From: CAYPUT01 sp046541715 | GTDB taxonomy: Bacteria > Spirochaetota > Spirochaetia > DSM-27196 > PWMO01 | Length of the DNA: 41,179 bases | Assembly: GCA_046541715.1 (NCBI GenBank) | Contig: JBKHCS010000014.1 | Coordinates: 1-41,179, forward strand | Direction: 5' to 3' | Part shown: piece by piece, positions 24,502 through 33,061 of the stretch | How positions within the stretch are numbered: position 1 is the first letter of the stretch | Layout: each line of letters begins with the position of its first letter | The notes under the pieces: model-generated | Told to the model about the DNA's origin: nothing | The model's input: the letters and a program-made list of their open reading frames with translations, nothing else | Databases searched by the model: none | Position numbers and translations under genes: made by a program

Positions 24502-25500
24502 ATGAAGCTGGCAATCAACGGCTTTGGCCGTATTGGAAGAAACGTATTCAAAATTGCCTTGGAGAAGGGCGTCGACGTCGTCGGCGTAAACGATATTACG
24601 GAGAATAGCGTACTCGCGCATCTGCTTAAGTACGACTCGACCCAGGGTCGTTTTCCCGGGACCGTGGACTTCGACGACGAAGGCCTGATCGTAAACGGAA
24701 AGAAATACCGGGTGAGCGCCGAGCGGAACCCCGCACAGATTCCCTGGGGGGACGCACCGGACGTCGTCATCGAATCCACCGGTGTCTTCCGGAGCCGGGA
24801 GAGCGCGAAGGGCGGTTACGGGGACCATCTGAAGAACGAGAAATACCCCGCGAAGCGCGTCATCCTGACGGTTCCCTCGAAGGATAAGATCGACAACATG
24901 ATCGTCCTCGGTGTAAACGAAGAGAGCCTCAAAGACGAAGACCTCTGCATCTCCAACGCCTCGTGTACCACCAACTGTCTCGCTCCGATCGCCAAGATTC
25001 TCCACGACAGCTTCGGCATCGAGACCGGATTTATGACGACGATCCACTCCTACACCAACGACCAGGCGATTCTCGACGCTCCGCACAGCGACCTTCGGCG
25101 TGCCCGCTCCGCGGCGGTCAACCAGATTCCCACGACCACCGGCGCGGCTAAGGCGGTCGGCAAGGTTCTTCCGGCTCTCGCGGGAAAGCTCGACGGCGTC
25201 GCCATTCGGGTTCCGACACCCACGGGATCGATCGTCGACCTCGTCGCCAACCTTTCTAAGGAAGCGACCGTCGAAGAGGTGAACGCCGCGGTCAAGAAGG
25301 CGGCGGAAGGCCCGATGAAGGGTATTCTCGAGTACACCGAGGACCCGATCGTTTCTTCGGACATCATTCATAACCCGCATTCTTCGATCTTCGACGCCTT
25401 GAGCACCATGGTCATCGGCAAGACCGTCAAGGTGTTCTCCTGGTATGACAACGAGTGGGGCTACTCGCACCGGGTCGTCGACCTGGCTCTCAAGCTCTAA
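24502..25500 (+). CDS. gap: Glyceraldehyde-3-phosphate dehydrogenase (phosphorylating)
   Basis: Oxidises glyceraldehyde-3-phosphate to 1,3-bisphosphoglycerate in glycolysis. The 332-residue protein begins with the NAD-binding NGFGRIGRN. The catalytic Cys is C155 in ASCTTNC and the activating His is H182 in TIHSYTNDQ. The C-terminal SWYDNEWGYSHRVVDL is standard. The ribosome site GGAGGA precedes the ATG by 5 nt. It heads a glycolytic operon behind a clear promoter; pgk follows after 9 nt. Confidence 0.97.
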   Translation: MKLAINGFGRIGRNVFKIALEKGVDVVGVNDITENSVLAHLLKYDSTQGRFPGTVDFDDEGLIVNGKKYRVSAERNPAQIPWGDAPDVVIESTGVFRSRESAKGGYGDHLKNEKYPAKRVILTVPSKDKIDNMIVLGVNEESLKDEDLCISNASCTTNCLAPIAKILHDSFGIETGFMTTIHSYTNDQAILDAPHSDLRRARSAAVNQIPTTTGAAKAVGKVLPALAGKLDGVAIRVPTPTGSIVDLVANLSKEATVEEVNAAVKKAAEGPMKGILEYTEDPIVSSDIIHNPHSSIFDALSTMVIGKTVKVFSWYDNEWGYSHRVVDLALKL

Positions 25501-25509
25501 GGAACAGGT

Positions 25510-26691
25510 ATGGCACTGCGCAGCGTAAAGGAGGCGGATCTCAGCGGAAAGCGGGTTCTCGTCCGAGTAGATTTTAACGTCCCCGTGAAAGGTGGGGTAG
25601 TCACCGACGATACGCGAATACGGGCCGCCCTCCCGACACTCAAATACATCTTGGACCAACCTGGTACCACGTTGATTCTGATGACTCACCTCGGCCGGCC
25701 GAAGGGCGAGCGGGACGACGCGTACTCCCTCGCTCCGGTTGCGGAGAAACTATCCGCGGCCATGGGCCGTCCGGTCCGGATGGCACCCGATTGTGTCGGT
25801 CCGGAGGTCGAGAAGATGGTGTCGGAACTGGGGCCCGGGGGGGTTATTCTCCTCGAGAACGTGCGTTTCTACAAAGAGGAAACCGACAACGACGGTGACT
25901 TCGCCAAGAAACTCGCATCCCTTGGTGACGTCTACGTAAACGACGCCTTCGGGACGGCGCACCGGGCCCACGCCTCCACGGAAGGCGTGGCCCACCATCT
26001 TCCGGCATACGCCGGCCTCTTGATCGAGAAGGAAGTTGCCTTTTTCAAGCCGGTCCTCAGCAATCCCGAGCAGCCGATGGTCGCGATCATCGGTGGAGCG
26101 AAAGTAAGCTCGAAGATCGGGGTTCTCCGGAGTCTCTTGGAGACCTGCAAGACGATGATTATCGGCGGCGGGATGTCCTACACCTTTCTAAAGGCTCAGG
26201 GGCACGGCATTGGAAACTCGCTTCTGGAAGAGGACTACCTCGATACCGCTGCAGAGCTGATGGACGAGGCCGACCGCCGGGGCGTGGACATCGTGCTGCC
26301 CGGGGATCACCTGGTCGCCTCGGAGTTCTCTGAGGACGCTGCACCCGAAGCGGTGGACGGTGTCGATATTCCGGAAGGCAAGATCGGAATGGATATCGGT
26401 CCGAAGACCATCGAAAGAATCGGTGGCGTAATCCGGGGCGCCAAGACGGTCCTCTGGAACGGCCCCCTCGGCGTTTTTGAGTTCGACGCGTTTGCGAAAG
26501 GTACCCTGGAAGTCGGGCGTTTCGTGGCCGACTGTCCGGGTACGACCATCGTGGGCGGGGGAGACTCGATAGCCGCGGTCAACAAGTTTGGCCTTGCGGA
26601 CAGAATCGACCACGTTTCGACCGGCGGCGGAGCTTCACTTGAATACCTCGAAGGCAAGGTCCTTCCGGGTATCGCCGCTCTGGAATCATAG
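25510..26691 (+). CDS. pgk: Phosphoglycerate kinase
   Basis: Transfers the acyl phosphate of 1,3-bisphosphoglycerate to ADP. The 393-residue monomer has the N-domain RVDFNVPV and H-L-G-R-P motifs, the linker region GGAKVSSKIGVL, NGPLGVFEF, and the C-terminal nucleotide-site GGGDS and STGGGA. Length and order are typical. An AGGAA ribosome site lies 6-7 nt before the ATG. It follows gap and precedes tpiA in the usual bacterial glycolysis cluster. Confidence 0.97.
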   Translation: MALRSVKEADLSGKRVLVRVDFNVPVKGGVVTDDTRIRAALPTLKYILDQPGTTLILMTHLGRPKGERDDAYSLAPVAEKLSAAMGRPVRMAPDCVGPEVEKMVSELGPGGVILLENVRFYKEETDNDGDFAKKLASLGDVYVNDAFGTAHRAHASTEGVAHHLPAYAGLLIEKEVAFFKPVLSNPEQPMVAIIGGAKVSSKIGVLRSLLETCKTMIIGGGMSYTFLKAQGHGIGNSLLEEDYLDTAAELMDEADRRGVDIVLPGDHLVASEFSEDAAPEAVDGVDIPEGKIGMDIGPKTIERIGGVIRGAKTVLWNGPLGVFEFDAFAKGTLEVGRFVADCPGTTIVGGGDSIAAVNKFGLADRIDHVSTGGGASLEYLEGKVLPGIAALES

Positions 26692-26711
26692 GTGCGCAAG
26701 GAGCAGGGGTG

Positions 26712-27464
26712 ATGCGACAGATCTATATCGCCGGAAACTGGAAAATGAACAAGCTTCGAGACGAAGCGAAAGCACTCGCAGAGGAGCTTCGGGACAGTCT
26801 TCGTGATGCCTCGGTTAAACTGATGGTCGCGCCTCCCTTTACCGCGCTGCTCGAGGTCGCCGGAGTCTTAAGAGGGACCGGTATTCGGCTTGGGGCTCAA
26901 AACATGGGGCTCGAGCTCTCCGGGGCGCATACGGGGGAAGTCTCCGCTGCGATGCTCAAAGACACAGGCGTCGAGACCGTTATTCTCGGTCATTCGGAGC
27001 GGCGCCATATCTACGGCGAAACCGACGCCATGATCAATCAGAAGGTTCAGCTTGCCTTAGCGGAAGACCTCGAGGTTATTCTCTGCGTCGGAGAGCTCCT
27101 CGACGAGCGGGAAGCCGGGAAGGCGGAGCAGGTGGTCCGGGAGCAGCTCTCCGGATCCTTGAAGGGTGTCGACGCCGGGGCCATGGGGCGGCTCGTTATC
27201 GCCTACGAGCCGGTGTGGGCGATCGGAACCGGTAAGACGGCAACTCCGCAAGATGCGGACGATATGCATCGAGCCATCCGCAGCCGGCTCGGAGAGACTT
27301 TTGGCGCGAGGGTTGCCGAGGAGACCATAATCCAATATGGTGGCTCGGTAAAACCGGAAAACGCCGCCGACCTGCTCGGAAAAGAAAACATTGACGGTGC
27401 CCTCGTTGGTGGAGCATCCTTAAAGGCGGATTCGTTCGCCGCTATTGCCCGGTCGGCATCCTAA
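26712..27464 (+). CDS. tpiA: Triosephosphate isomerase
   Basis: Interconverts dihydroxyacetone phosphate and glyceraldehyde-3-phosphate. The 250-residue barrel has the substrate-binding NWKMNK (K11), catalytic His in LGHSERR (H94), catalytic Glu in AYEPVWAIGTG (E166) and the phosphate-gripping YGGSVKPEN. I chose ATG 26712, 8 nt after AAGGAG; the GTG just before it (26709) is in frame and would add one residue. It is third in the gap operon. Confidence 0.97.
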   Translation: MRQIYIAGNWKMNKLRDEAKALAEELRDSLRDASVKLMVAPPFTALLEVAGVLRGTGIRLGAQNMGLELSGAHTGEVSAAMLKDTGVETVILGHSERRHIYGETDAMINQKVQLALAEDLEVILCVGELLDEREAGKAEQVVREQLSGSLKGVDAGAMGRLVIAYEPVWAIGTGKTATPQDADDMHRAIRSRLGETFGARVAEETIIQYGGSVKPENAADLLGKENIDGALVGGASLKADSFAAIARSAS

Positions 27465-27494
27465 GTCAGATCTACACCACGAGGAGATAGAACT

Positions 27495-27893
27495 GTGGGC
27501 TTTCTCGGAATTCTGTTACTTATCGTATTCGTTCTCGCCGCGTTACTCCTGATCGGTCTGGTCCTTATTCAGGACGAAGGCGGAGAGGGACTCGGCGGAA
27601 TCTTCGGAGGCGGCTCCGCAGCCCCGGTCGGAGGCCGTTCCGGGAATATTCTTACCCGTATAACGTCCATACTGGGTGCCGTCTTTTTGATCAGTTCCTT
27701 CGGCCTAGCCTGGATAAACCGAACGCCGGAATCCGGAAACGTCGAAGCAGCGGCTCGACGGTTGCAGGCCGACGGCGACGCCGTTGAATGGTGGCGGGTG
27801 GAGGACGACCCGGTCCCCCGGGAGGATGAATCGGAAGATGTCGCGGAACCTGATGCGGCCATGGAAGAAGGAGATGATGGCCCCGAGGAATAG
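27495..27893 (+). CDS. secG: Preprotein translocase subunit SecG with acidic tail
   Basis: Accessory subunit of the SecYEG channel. Two membrane helices are visible: residues about 3-25 (LLLIVFVLAALLLIGLVLIQ) and about 56-74. They are joined by the family's Gly-rich loop, which starts QDEGGEGLGGIFGGG. After the second helix there is an extra tail of about 55 residues ending in a run of Glu and Asp, not found in E. coli SecG. Start is GTG with GAGGAGA upstream. Placement after tpiA is common in bacteria (tpiA-secG). Confidence 0.92.
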   Translation: MGFLGILLLIVFVLAALLLIGLVLIQDEGGEGLGGIFGGGSAAPVGGRSGNILTRITSILGAVFLISSFGLAWINRTPESGNVEAAARRLQADGDAVEWWRVEDDPVPREDESEDVAEPDAAMEEGDDGPEE

Positions 27894-27911
27894 CCGCACC
27901 GGAGGCGCGTG

Positions 27912-28322
27912 GTGCGGGTAGCCGTGGTTCAGTTTCCCTCTTCTCAGCGGGATAAGATGACGGCGATCTCCCGGGGCCTCGCGAAGGGGATCGAACGTCA
28001 GGGGCATCGGGTCGACGTGATTGACGGCGACCGGCTCGAGTCCAAGGTGACGATGTATCAATACATCGCGATCGGGGTCGAGCAGACCAACGTTTTCGGC
28101 GGAAAAATACCGGACAAGGTACGGGAGTTTCTCGCGAGTGCCGGAGCGGTTGTCGGGAAGCGCAGCTGTGCCTACATACTAAAGCACGCTCTCGGAGAAC
28201 GGAGAACGCTGACCAAATTGATGTCGGTTATGGAGAAGGAGGGAATGTTCCTTCGGATTTCCCACTCGTTGCGAAGCGGAGAAGAAGCGGAAGCCGTCGG
28301 CGCCGGCCTAAAGATAGAATGA
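27912..28322 (+). CDS. Flavodoxin-like-fold protein, function unknown
   Basis: About 136 residues with the alternating strand/helix pattern of a flavodoxin-type Rossmann fold: strand VRVAVVQF, loop PSSQRDK, helix, strand VDVID, strand YIAIGVE, and helix KVREFLAS. The first loop lacks the classical S/T-x-T-G-N FMN phosphate motif, so flavin binding is doubtful. GTG 27912 is placed 6 nt after GGAGG; GTG 27909 directly before it is possible. The stop overlaps the J-domain gene by 4 nt (ATGA). It lies between secG and a run of protein-folding genes; no function can be assigned. Confidence 0.7.
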   Translation: MRVAVVQFPSSQRDKMTAISRGLAKGIERQGHRVDVIDGDRLESKVTMYQYIAIGVEQTNVFGGKIPDKVREFLASAGAVVGKRSCAYILKHALGERRTLTKLMSVMEKEGMFLRISHSLRSGEEAEAVGAGLKIE

Positions 28323-29128
28323 ATCTTGTGACGACCTACTACGACATTCTCGGCCTCGATTTTTCTTGTTCCGACGCGGACATCAAGCAGGCGTTCCGGA
28401 GGAAGGCAAAGACCATCCATCCGGATGTACTCGGCGGAAGCGACGAAAGCCTGGAACTGATGCAGCAACTCATCCAGGCTTACGAAGTCTTGAGCGACGC
28501 GCAGCTCCGAGAGGAGTATGACCGGCGCCATTTTATCGTTCCGGGGGAGTTTCGTTTTGACTACCGGGAGTTTCTCCGGGGCCGGCCGGAAGATCTTGCG
28601 AGCCAGGCTAAGCTCATCTTCTTCGATCTCCTGCACGACGTGACCGACGAGGCTATCGAGACGCACGAACACTACTTTCTCCAACGGGGCCGGAGAATCG
28701 GTGATTTTCTACCCCGGGAAGACTACATGGACTGCAGTTTTCTCCTCGCGGAAGAGTACCAACGCCGGGGGGCGCTTCTCCTCGCTTACCAGCTCTTGAT
28801 GGATCTTGTTATCGAAGAGCAGCGTGAGTCCTATTTTCGTCACTTCTTTGTCGAGGTCGTCGATAGGCTCAAACAGCTCGTCTGCATCGAGATGCCGAGA
28901 CGGTTCTCGAACCGACAGGCGCTCATCTGCATCGACGAGATGGTTTCCCAGGGTTTTTCGAACCGGGACACGGCGTACTTTCTCAAGAAGGCGGCGGAAA
29001 TCCATCTCGATGATGGAAACGACGGCCTGGCGCTTACCTACGTCCGGAGGAGTCTGGCCCTCGATCCTCGGGTTCCCGGGGGACAACGGCTTTCCGAACG
29101 GCTTCAAGAGCGCCGGTTCGCCTCGTGA
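28319..29128 (+). CDS. J-domain (DnaJ-like) protein with a unique C-terminal region
   Basis: A 269-residue cytoplasmic protein. Residues about 6-70 form a J domain with the essential HPD triad (H34-P35-D36) and the YEVLSDAQLREEYDRR end, so it should stimulate an Hsp70 ATPase. There is no Gly/Phe region, zinc finger or DnaJ C-terminal domain, so it is not DnaJ itself. The remaining 200 residues are helical and end with TPR-like repeats (DDGNDGLALTYVRRSLALDP). No signal or membrane segment. It overlaps the preceding gene and lies 32 nt before the SurA-like chaperone, suggesting a role in handling exported or membrane-bound clients; that is inference. Confidence 0.85.
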   Translation: MNLVTTYYDILGLDFSCSDADIKQAFRRKAKTIHPDVLGGSDESLELMQQLIQAYEVLSDAQLREEYDRRHFIVPGEFRFDYREFLRGRPEDLASQAKLIFFDLLHDVTDEAIETHEHYFLQRGRRIGDFLPREDYMDCSFLLAEEYQRRGALLLAYQLLMDLVIEEQRESYFRHFFVEVVDRLKQLVCIEMPRRFSNRQALICIDEMVSQGFSNRDTAYFLKKAAEIHLDDGNDGLALTYVRRSLALDPRVPGGQRLSERLQERRFAS

Positions 29129-29160
29129 ACTCAGGCAGGAATTGTGATAGAGTCCGGGGG

Positions 29161-30219
29161 ATGGACATGACCAGCAAGACTGCGGTAAAGCGCGTATGTA
29201 TCGGTATAGTGCTCTTTTTGGTGGGCGCTTCGGCCTTCGGGCAGCTCCTCGATCAGCCGGTTGCGGTTGTGCGACTTACCGAGACGGTGAACATTGGCCA
29301 GAGAGAGCTGCGACAACAGGTCGAGCTCTTAGAACGGCAACTCGGGAGGACACTCAACGAGGAGAACCGTCAGGAGCTTCTCGATGCCCAGATAGCCGAG
29401 GTACTTTTGAACCAGGCTGCCGAGCGGGAGCGGATCCGCGTTACCCAGGAAGACGTAGACGAGGCGATCGCCCAACAGCGGTCGGCCCTCGGCCGGCCGG
29501 TATCCGACGCCCAGTTCCGGCAGTTGGTAGTCCGGGAATCGGGTGTCTCCTGGGAAGAGTACGTCCAACAGGTCCGGGAGCGGCTTATCCAGGAGCGCTA
29601 CATCATCGAGAAGAAGCGCTCGGTAATCCAGGAGATAACGCCCCCTACCGAGGCTGAGATCCTTCGGTTCTACGAGGAAAACGCGACCGAATTCGCCAAT
29701 CCGGCGATGGTTCGTTTCTCCCACCTCTACATCGACACGCGGAATCTCAGTAATCAGGACAAGCAGGAGCGGAGGGAACGAGCGGAGGCCCTCTACCGCC
29801 GGATTCAGTCCGGTGCCGCGACTTTTGAGGGGCTCCTCGACGAGTCCTTGGACGATGCCACCTTCTCCGGCGGGGATTTCGGCTATCTGCTCCGTCAGGA
29901 TCCCCAATCTCAGCGATTACTCGGAACCGGCTTTATCGACGCCGTGTTCGAGGTCGAAGAGGGCGAGGTGAGTGACGGCGTTCTGGAGAGCAATGTCGGT
30001 TACCACATCGTCAGAGTGACCAACAAGCGTCGTGCCCGGATTCTGGAGCTCTCGGATCCGGTGCTCCCGGGGCAGAATACGACCGTTAGGGACCAGATTC
30101 GGAACTATATCCTTTCTAACAGGCAACAGCAGGCGTTCCAGCGCGCCATCCAAGAGGTTGTGGACGAATTGAGGGAAGAGGCCGAGGTTACGGTCTTCGA
30201 ACAGAACCTCACCTGGTAA
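29161..30219 (+). CDS. Periplasmic SurA/PrsA-like peptidyl-prolyl isomerase
   Basis: A 352-residue exported chaperone. The signal peptide ends SAFG/Q (before Gln28; ASA/F is the alternative cut). Next comes a helical SurA N-terminal-type chaperone region (LRQQVELLERQLGR ... LLDAQIAEVLLNQAAE). A single parvulin domain follows (about 180-295), with VRFSHLYI, the GGDFGYL segment and NVGYHIVRV. A final helix completes the SurA-like core. The frame is open to 29125, but the signal peptide fits ATG 29161 (29167 also possible). It likely guides outer-membrane proteins such as the LptD-like barrel. SurA versus PrsA naming cannot be settled by eye. Confidence 0.87.
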   Translation: MDMTSKTAVKRVCIGIVLFLVGASAFGQLLDQPVAVVRLTETVNIGQRELRQQVELLERQLGRTLNEENRQELLDAQIAEVLLNQAAERERIRVTQEDVDEAIAQQRSALGRPVSDAQFRQLVVRESGVSWEEYVQQVRERLIQERYIIEKKRSVIQEITPPTEAEILRFYEENATEFANPAMVRFSHLYIDTRNLSNQDKQERRERAEALYRRIQSGAATFEGLLDESLDDATFSGGDFGYLLRQDPQSQRLLGTGFIDAVFEVEEGEVSDGVLESNVGYHIVRVTNKRRARILELSDPVLPGQNTTVRDQIRNYILSNRQQQAFQRAIQEVVDELREEAEVTVFEQNLTW

Positions 30220-30223
30220 GGCG

Positions 30224-30634
30224 ATGGGTTCCCGCCGACGAGGGAGAATCCTCGCCATGCAGGCCCTCTACAGTTGGGATGTTACACATCAGGAGGAAGG
30301 CTCCCTCGGCAAATTCCCCTGGCTCGACAGTAGCTCCGACGACCAGGAGACCCTCGACTTTGCCCGGTTGCTCCTCCACGGGACTCTGGAGGAGCTTCCT
30401 TCCGTCGACGAGGCGATCAAGCGCCACCTCTCCAACTGGGACATAAGTCGCCTCGCGAAGGTTGACCTCGCGATTCTTCGCTTGAGTGCCTACTGCATCC
30501 TCTATCAGCAGGAGATTCCCGACTCGGTAACCATCGACGAGGCCATAGACATCGCCAAGGAGTTCTCGAGTGACGACGCCTACCGGTTTGTCAACGGGGT
30601 CCTCGACGGCCTCCGGAAGGAGCTACGGCAGTGA
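30224..30634 (+). CDS. nusB: Transcription antitermination factor NusB
   Basis: RNA-binding partner of NusE/S10 in rRNA antitermination. The 136-residue all-helical protein has the N-terminal RRRGRILAMQALYSWD and the C-terminal signature SVTIDEAIDIAKEFSSDDAYRFVNGVLD (conserved E-A-I-x-I-A-K and F-V-N-G-V-L-D), both typical. It begins 4 nt after the SurA-like gene and overlaps the next gene by 4 nt (GTGA), so it is embedded in an envelope-oriented operon. Confidence 0.94.
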   Translation: MGSRRRGRILAMQALYSWDVTHQEEGSLGKFPWLDSSSDDQETLDFARLLLHGTLEELPSVDEAIKRHLSNWDISRLAKVDLAILRLSAYCILYQQEIPDSVTIDEAIDIAKEFSSDDAYRFVNGVLDGLRKELRQ

Positions 30635-32256
30635 AGTTGCTCCCGGTGAAGGGGCGGGTGGTCTTCTTTCTGGTGTCCCTCGCCGTCTTTCTCGGGTCCC
30701 TCTTCGTAATCTACCGTGGAATCAGCAGCTTCAGGGAGGCCCGGGTTCTCGACGACATCCTGACGCGCGTCGATGCGCGCCTCGAGACCGGACGGTACGG
30801 TGATGTGAATGGTCTGCTCGACGAGGCATCCCGGGTGGTATCAAACCCCTCGAACGCCCTGCGGATTCTTAAACGGGCCTATCTCCTCGCCGAATTAACC
30901 GGTGACGTCGCTCCCCTCAAAATGCGAGCCACGGAATGGCACCGGCGGTACCGCGGGAATTCCGACATAGCGGCGGTCGCCGTCCACGCGTTCGTCCGAT
31001 CGGAAGACACCGAGGGCAGCCGGTTGGAATTGCACGACGGTTTCTTCGACGACTACCCCCATTTGGGGGCAGCCTTCCTCCTCAGAAGCGGTGTCGAAAG
31101 CGACCGGGACGAGCATCCCTACGTCCTGCTGAGCCTTGACGACGCCTCCACCCCTGCGGCGTTCTTCGAGGCGGCCCGGGTAACCGGAAGGCGGGAATAC
31201 GCCGCGGACGGAGTCCTGCAGCTCGCCTCCGGGGGCTTTCTCCGGGATGCGCAGAACCAGGGGGAGTCTTTCGACCTTGCCGGTGTCGAGCCGCTCCTCA
31301 TGGCTACCCTTGCGTACGATCTCGGCGACTGGGACCGCGCGGCGGAGCTACTTGCCCCAATCCCAAACAACGAACCGGCGTCTTTGGCCCTCCGGGGAGA
31401 CGTTATGTACCTTGCGGGGAAGACGGAAACGGCCCGACGGGCCTTCGAGTCGCTGTTCCTTACCGGATATCCCTTTGGTCCGGCCGGCTACAACAACGCG
31501 GCGCTTCTCTACCCGGACCGAGCAGCCCGAGTGCAAGTTCTCCGGGACGGCCTCGACCGGTACCCCGGGGACGCGACGCTCTTAGCGGCCCTTATCGATT
31601 ACGAAGGACCGGAAGCCCTGGAAGAAGAGCTGTCGATTCTTGCGGGGCGCCTCTCTTCTTCGGTCGGGGTTGCCGCAGAACAGCCCACCTCGGCCCGGGA
31701 CCGCCTGGTACACTACCTACTCACCCAAGCCGATAGCCGGCCCCCGGAGGCGAACGCGGCGCAGCTCTGGTCTATCGTCAATAGCTATCCGGAGGACGTG
31801 ACGGCCCTTCGCTACATCGCGTGGTACCTTTCGGAGCTAGGGCGTCTCGAAGAGCTCGAAAGCCTCGTCTCAGAACGCGGTGCCGCGGTGTCCCGAAGCC
31901 TTGTCTTCTACCGTGCGCTCTTTCAGCATAGCGAGGGCCGTCCGGAAGAAGCGTTTCTCGACTTTAAGACGGCCCACGAGGGTCTTTACTCCTGGGAAGC
32001 GGCGTATAACGCTTCTGTTCTCGCGATGGAGCTCGGCCGCTTTTCCGAAGCACTGGAGCTCCTCGACGAAGCGCAAGGGGAGCCGTGGTACAACCTTACG
32101 GATAGCCGCCGGGGGCTGCTTAAGGTCTTGGAATCCCGGGTGCATCTCCGGCAGGGAGCTACCGAAACGGCTCGCCGGAGCCTCCGGGAGGCCCTCGCCC
32201 TTTCACCCGGGAATACCGCCGCGATTCGGCTTATCGATGCCCTGGAGGACCGGTGA
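30631..32256 (+). CDS. Membrane-anchored helical-repeat (TPR-like) protein
   Basis: A 541-residue protein from a GTG inside the nusB stop. Residues about 9-30 (VVFFLVSLAVFLGSLFVIYRGI) form one transmembrane helix after a short basic N-terminus and lack a clear cleavage site, so it is probably a signal anchor with the rest in the periplasm. The remainder is a long alpha-solenoid with degenerate TPRs (YDLGDWDRAAELLAPIP, LAGKTETARRAFESLF, GRFSEALELLDEAQ, ETARRSLREALALSPGN). No catalytic motif is seen. It overlaps map by 4 nt. Function unknown; scaffold in envelope assembly is the simplest guess. Confidence 0.78.
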   Translation: MKLLPVKGRVVFFLVSLAVFLGSLFVIYRGISSFREARVLDDILTRVDARLETGRYGDVNGLLDEASRVVSNPSNALRILKRAYLLAELTGDVAPLKMRATEWHRRYRGNSDIAAVAVHAFVRSEDTEGSRLELHDGFFDDYPHLGAAFLLRSGVESDRDEHPYVLLSLDDASTPAAFFEAARVTGRREYAADGVLQLASGGFLRDAQNQGESFDLAGVEPLLMATLAYDLGDWDRAAELLAPIPNNEPASLALRGDVMYLAGKTETARRAFESLFLTGYPFGPAGYNNAALLYPDRAARVQVLRDGLDRYPGDATLLAALIDYEGPEALEEELSILAGRLSSSVGVAAEQPTSARDRLVHYLLTQADSRPPEANAAQLWSIVNSYPEDVTALRYIAWYLSELGRLEELESLVSERGAAVSRSLVFYRALFQHSEGRPEEAFLDFKTAHEGLYSWEAAYNASVLAMELGRFSEALELLDEAQGEPWYNLTDSRRGLLKVLESRVHLRQGATETARRSLREALALSPGNTAAIRLIDALEDR

Positions 32257-33005
32257 TACGCCTTAAGACCGAGAAACAGATTGCCGGGATCCGCGAGTCG
32301 GGAAAGCTTCTGGTCAACGTCCTCAAAACCCTGATTCCCGAGGTCGGCCCTGGAGTCTCCACACTCTCTCTCGACTCGATGGCCCGGAAACAGATTCAGA
32401 AGGGGGGAGGGCGCCCCTCGTTTCTCGGCTACCACGGCTTTCCGGCGGCCCTCTGCACATCGGTAGATTCCGCGGTTATCCACGGGATTCCCAACGGCAC
32501 GTTACTCTCGGAAGGGCAGGTCGTCGGAATCGACTGCGGAATCGAGCTCGCGGGATTCTACAGCGACGCCGCGGTAAGCGTTCCCGTCGGTTCTGTCTCT
32601 CCGAAGATCGAGAATCTTCTTCGGGTGACGAAGGAAAGCCTCCACCGGGGCGTTGAGGCGGCGCGCGTGGGAAACCGCGTCAACGACATTTCGCGGGCCA
32701 TCGAGGAACACGTATCGGCCGAGGGGTATGGAATAGTTCGTCCCTACTGTGGGCACGGCGTCGGTCTGGAAATCCACGAGGATCCACAGGTTCCGAATTA
32801 CGTCGGTTCCGGCCCGAACCCGAGACTCAAGCCCGGTATGGTGTTGGCCATCGAGCCGATGGTCAACCTCGGTGACGACGAGGTTGCCGTCCTCGACGAC
32901 GACTGGACCGTGGTAACCATCGACGGGTCGGTCTCGGCTCACTTCGAGTTTACGGTAGTGGTGCTCTCCGACGGACCGGAAATACTGACCCCCTGGCACG
33001 TCTAG
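32253..33005 (+). CDS. map: Type I methionine aminopeptidase
   Basis: Removes the initiator Met from nascent proteins. The 250-residue 'pita-bread' enzyme keeps all five metal ligands: D94 (GIDCG), D105 (FYSDAA), H168 (GHGVG), E201 (IEPM) and E232 (HFEFT). HGIPNG and the conserved substrate-site His in EIHEDP are present as well. Length fits the bacterial type Ia class without an N-terminal extension. Start is GTG overlapping the upstream stop (GTGA). It is the last gene before a new promoter at 33016. Confidence 0.96.
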   Translation: MIRLKTEKQIAGIRESGKLLVNVLKTLIPEVGPGVSTLSLDSMARKQIQKGGGRPSFLGYHGFPAALCTSVDSAVIHGIPNGTLLSEGQVVGIDCGIELAGFYSDAAVSVPVGSVSPKIENLLRVTKESLHRGVEAARVGNRVNDISRAIEEHVSAEGYGIVRPYCGHGVGLEIHEDPQVPNYVGSGPNPRLKPGMVLAIEPMVNLGDDEVAVLDDDWTVVTIDGSVSAHFEFTVVVLSDGPEILTPWHV

Positions 33006-33015
33006 GCGGCGGAAA

Positions 33016-33044
33016 CTGACAGGGGCAATCATAACCGGTATACT
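33016..33044 (+). promoter_or_regulatory. Promoter of htrA
   Basis: CTGACA (33016-33021) and TATACT (33039-33044) are separated by 17 nt, each one mismatch from consensus. Transcription should start near 33051, giving a leader of about 11 nt that carries GGAGGA before the ATG at 33062. The 12 nt ACTCACGGAGGA at 33047-33058 recur exactly in the gap leader (24485-24496). Confidence 0.72.
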
Positions 33045-33061
33045 CTACTCACGGAGGATAG

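Noticed and set aside
24499..25689. 396-codon minus-strand frame opposite gap
   Set aside because: gap is unmistakable, and the antisense frame spans into pgk without its own ribosome site or motifs.
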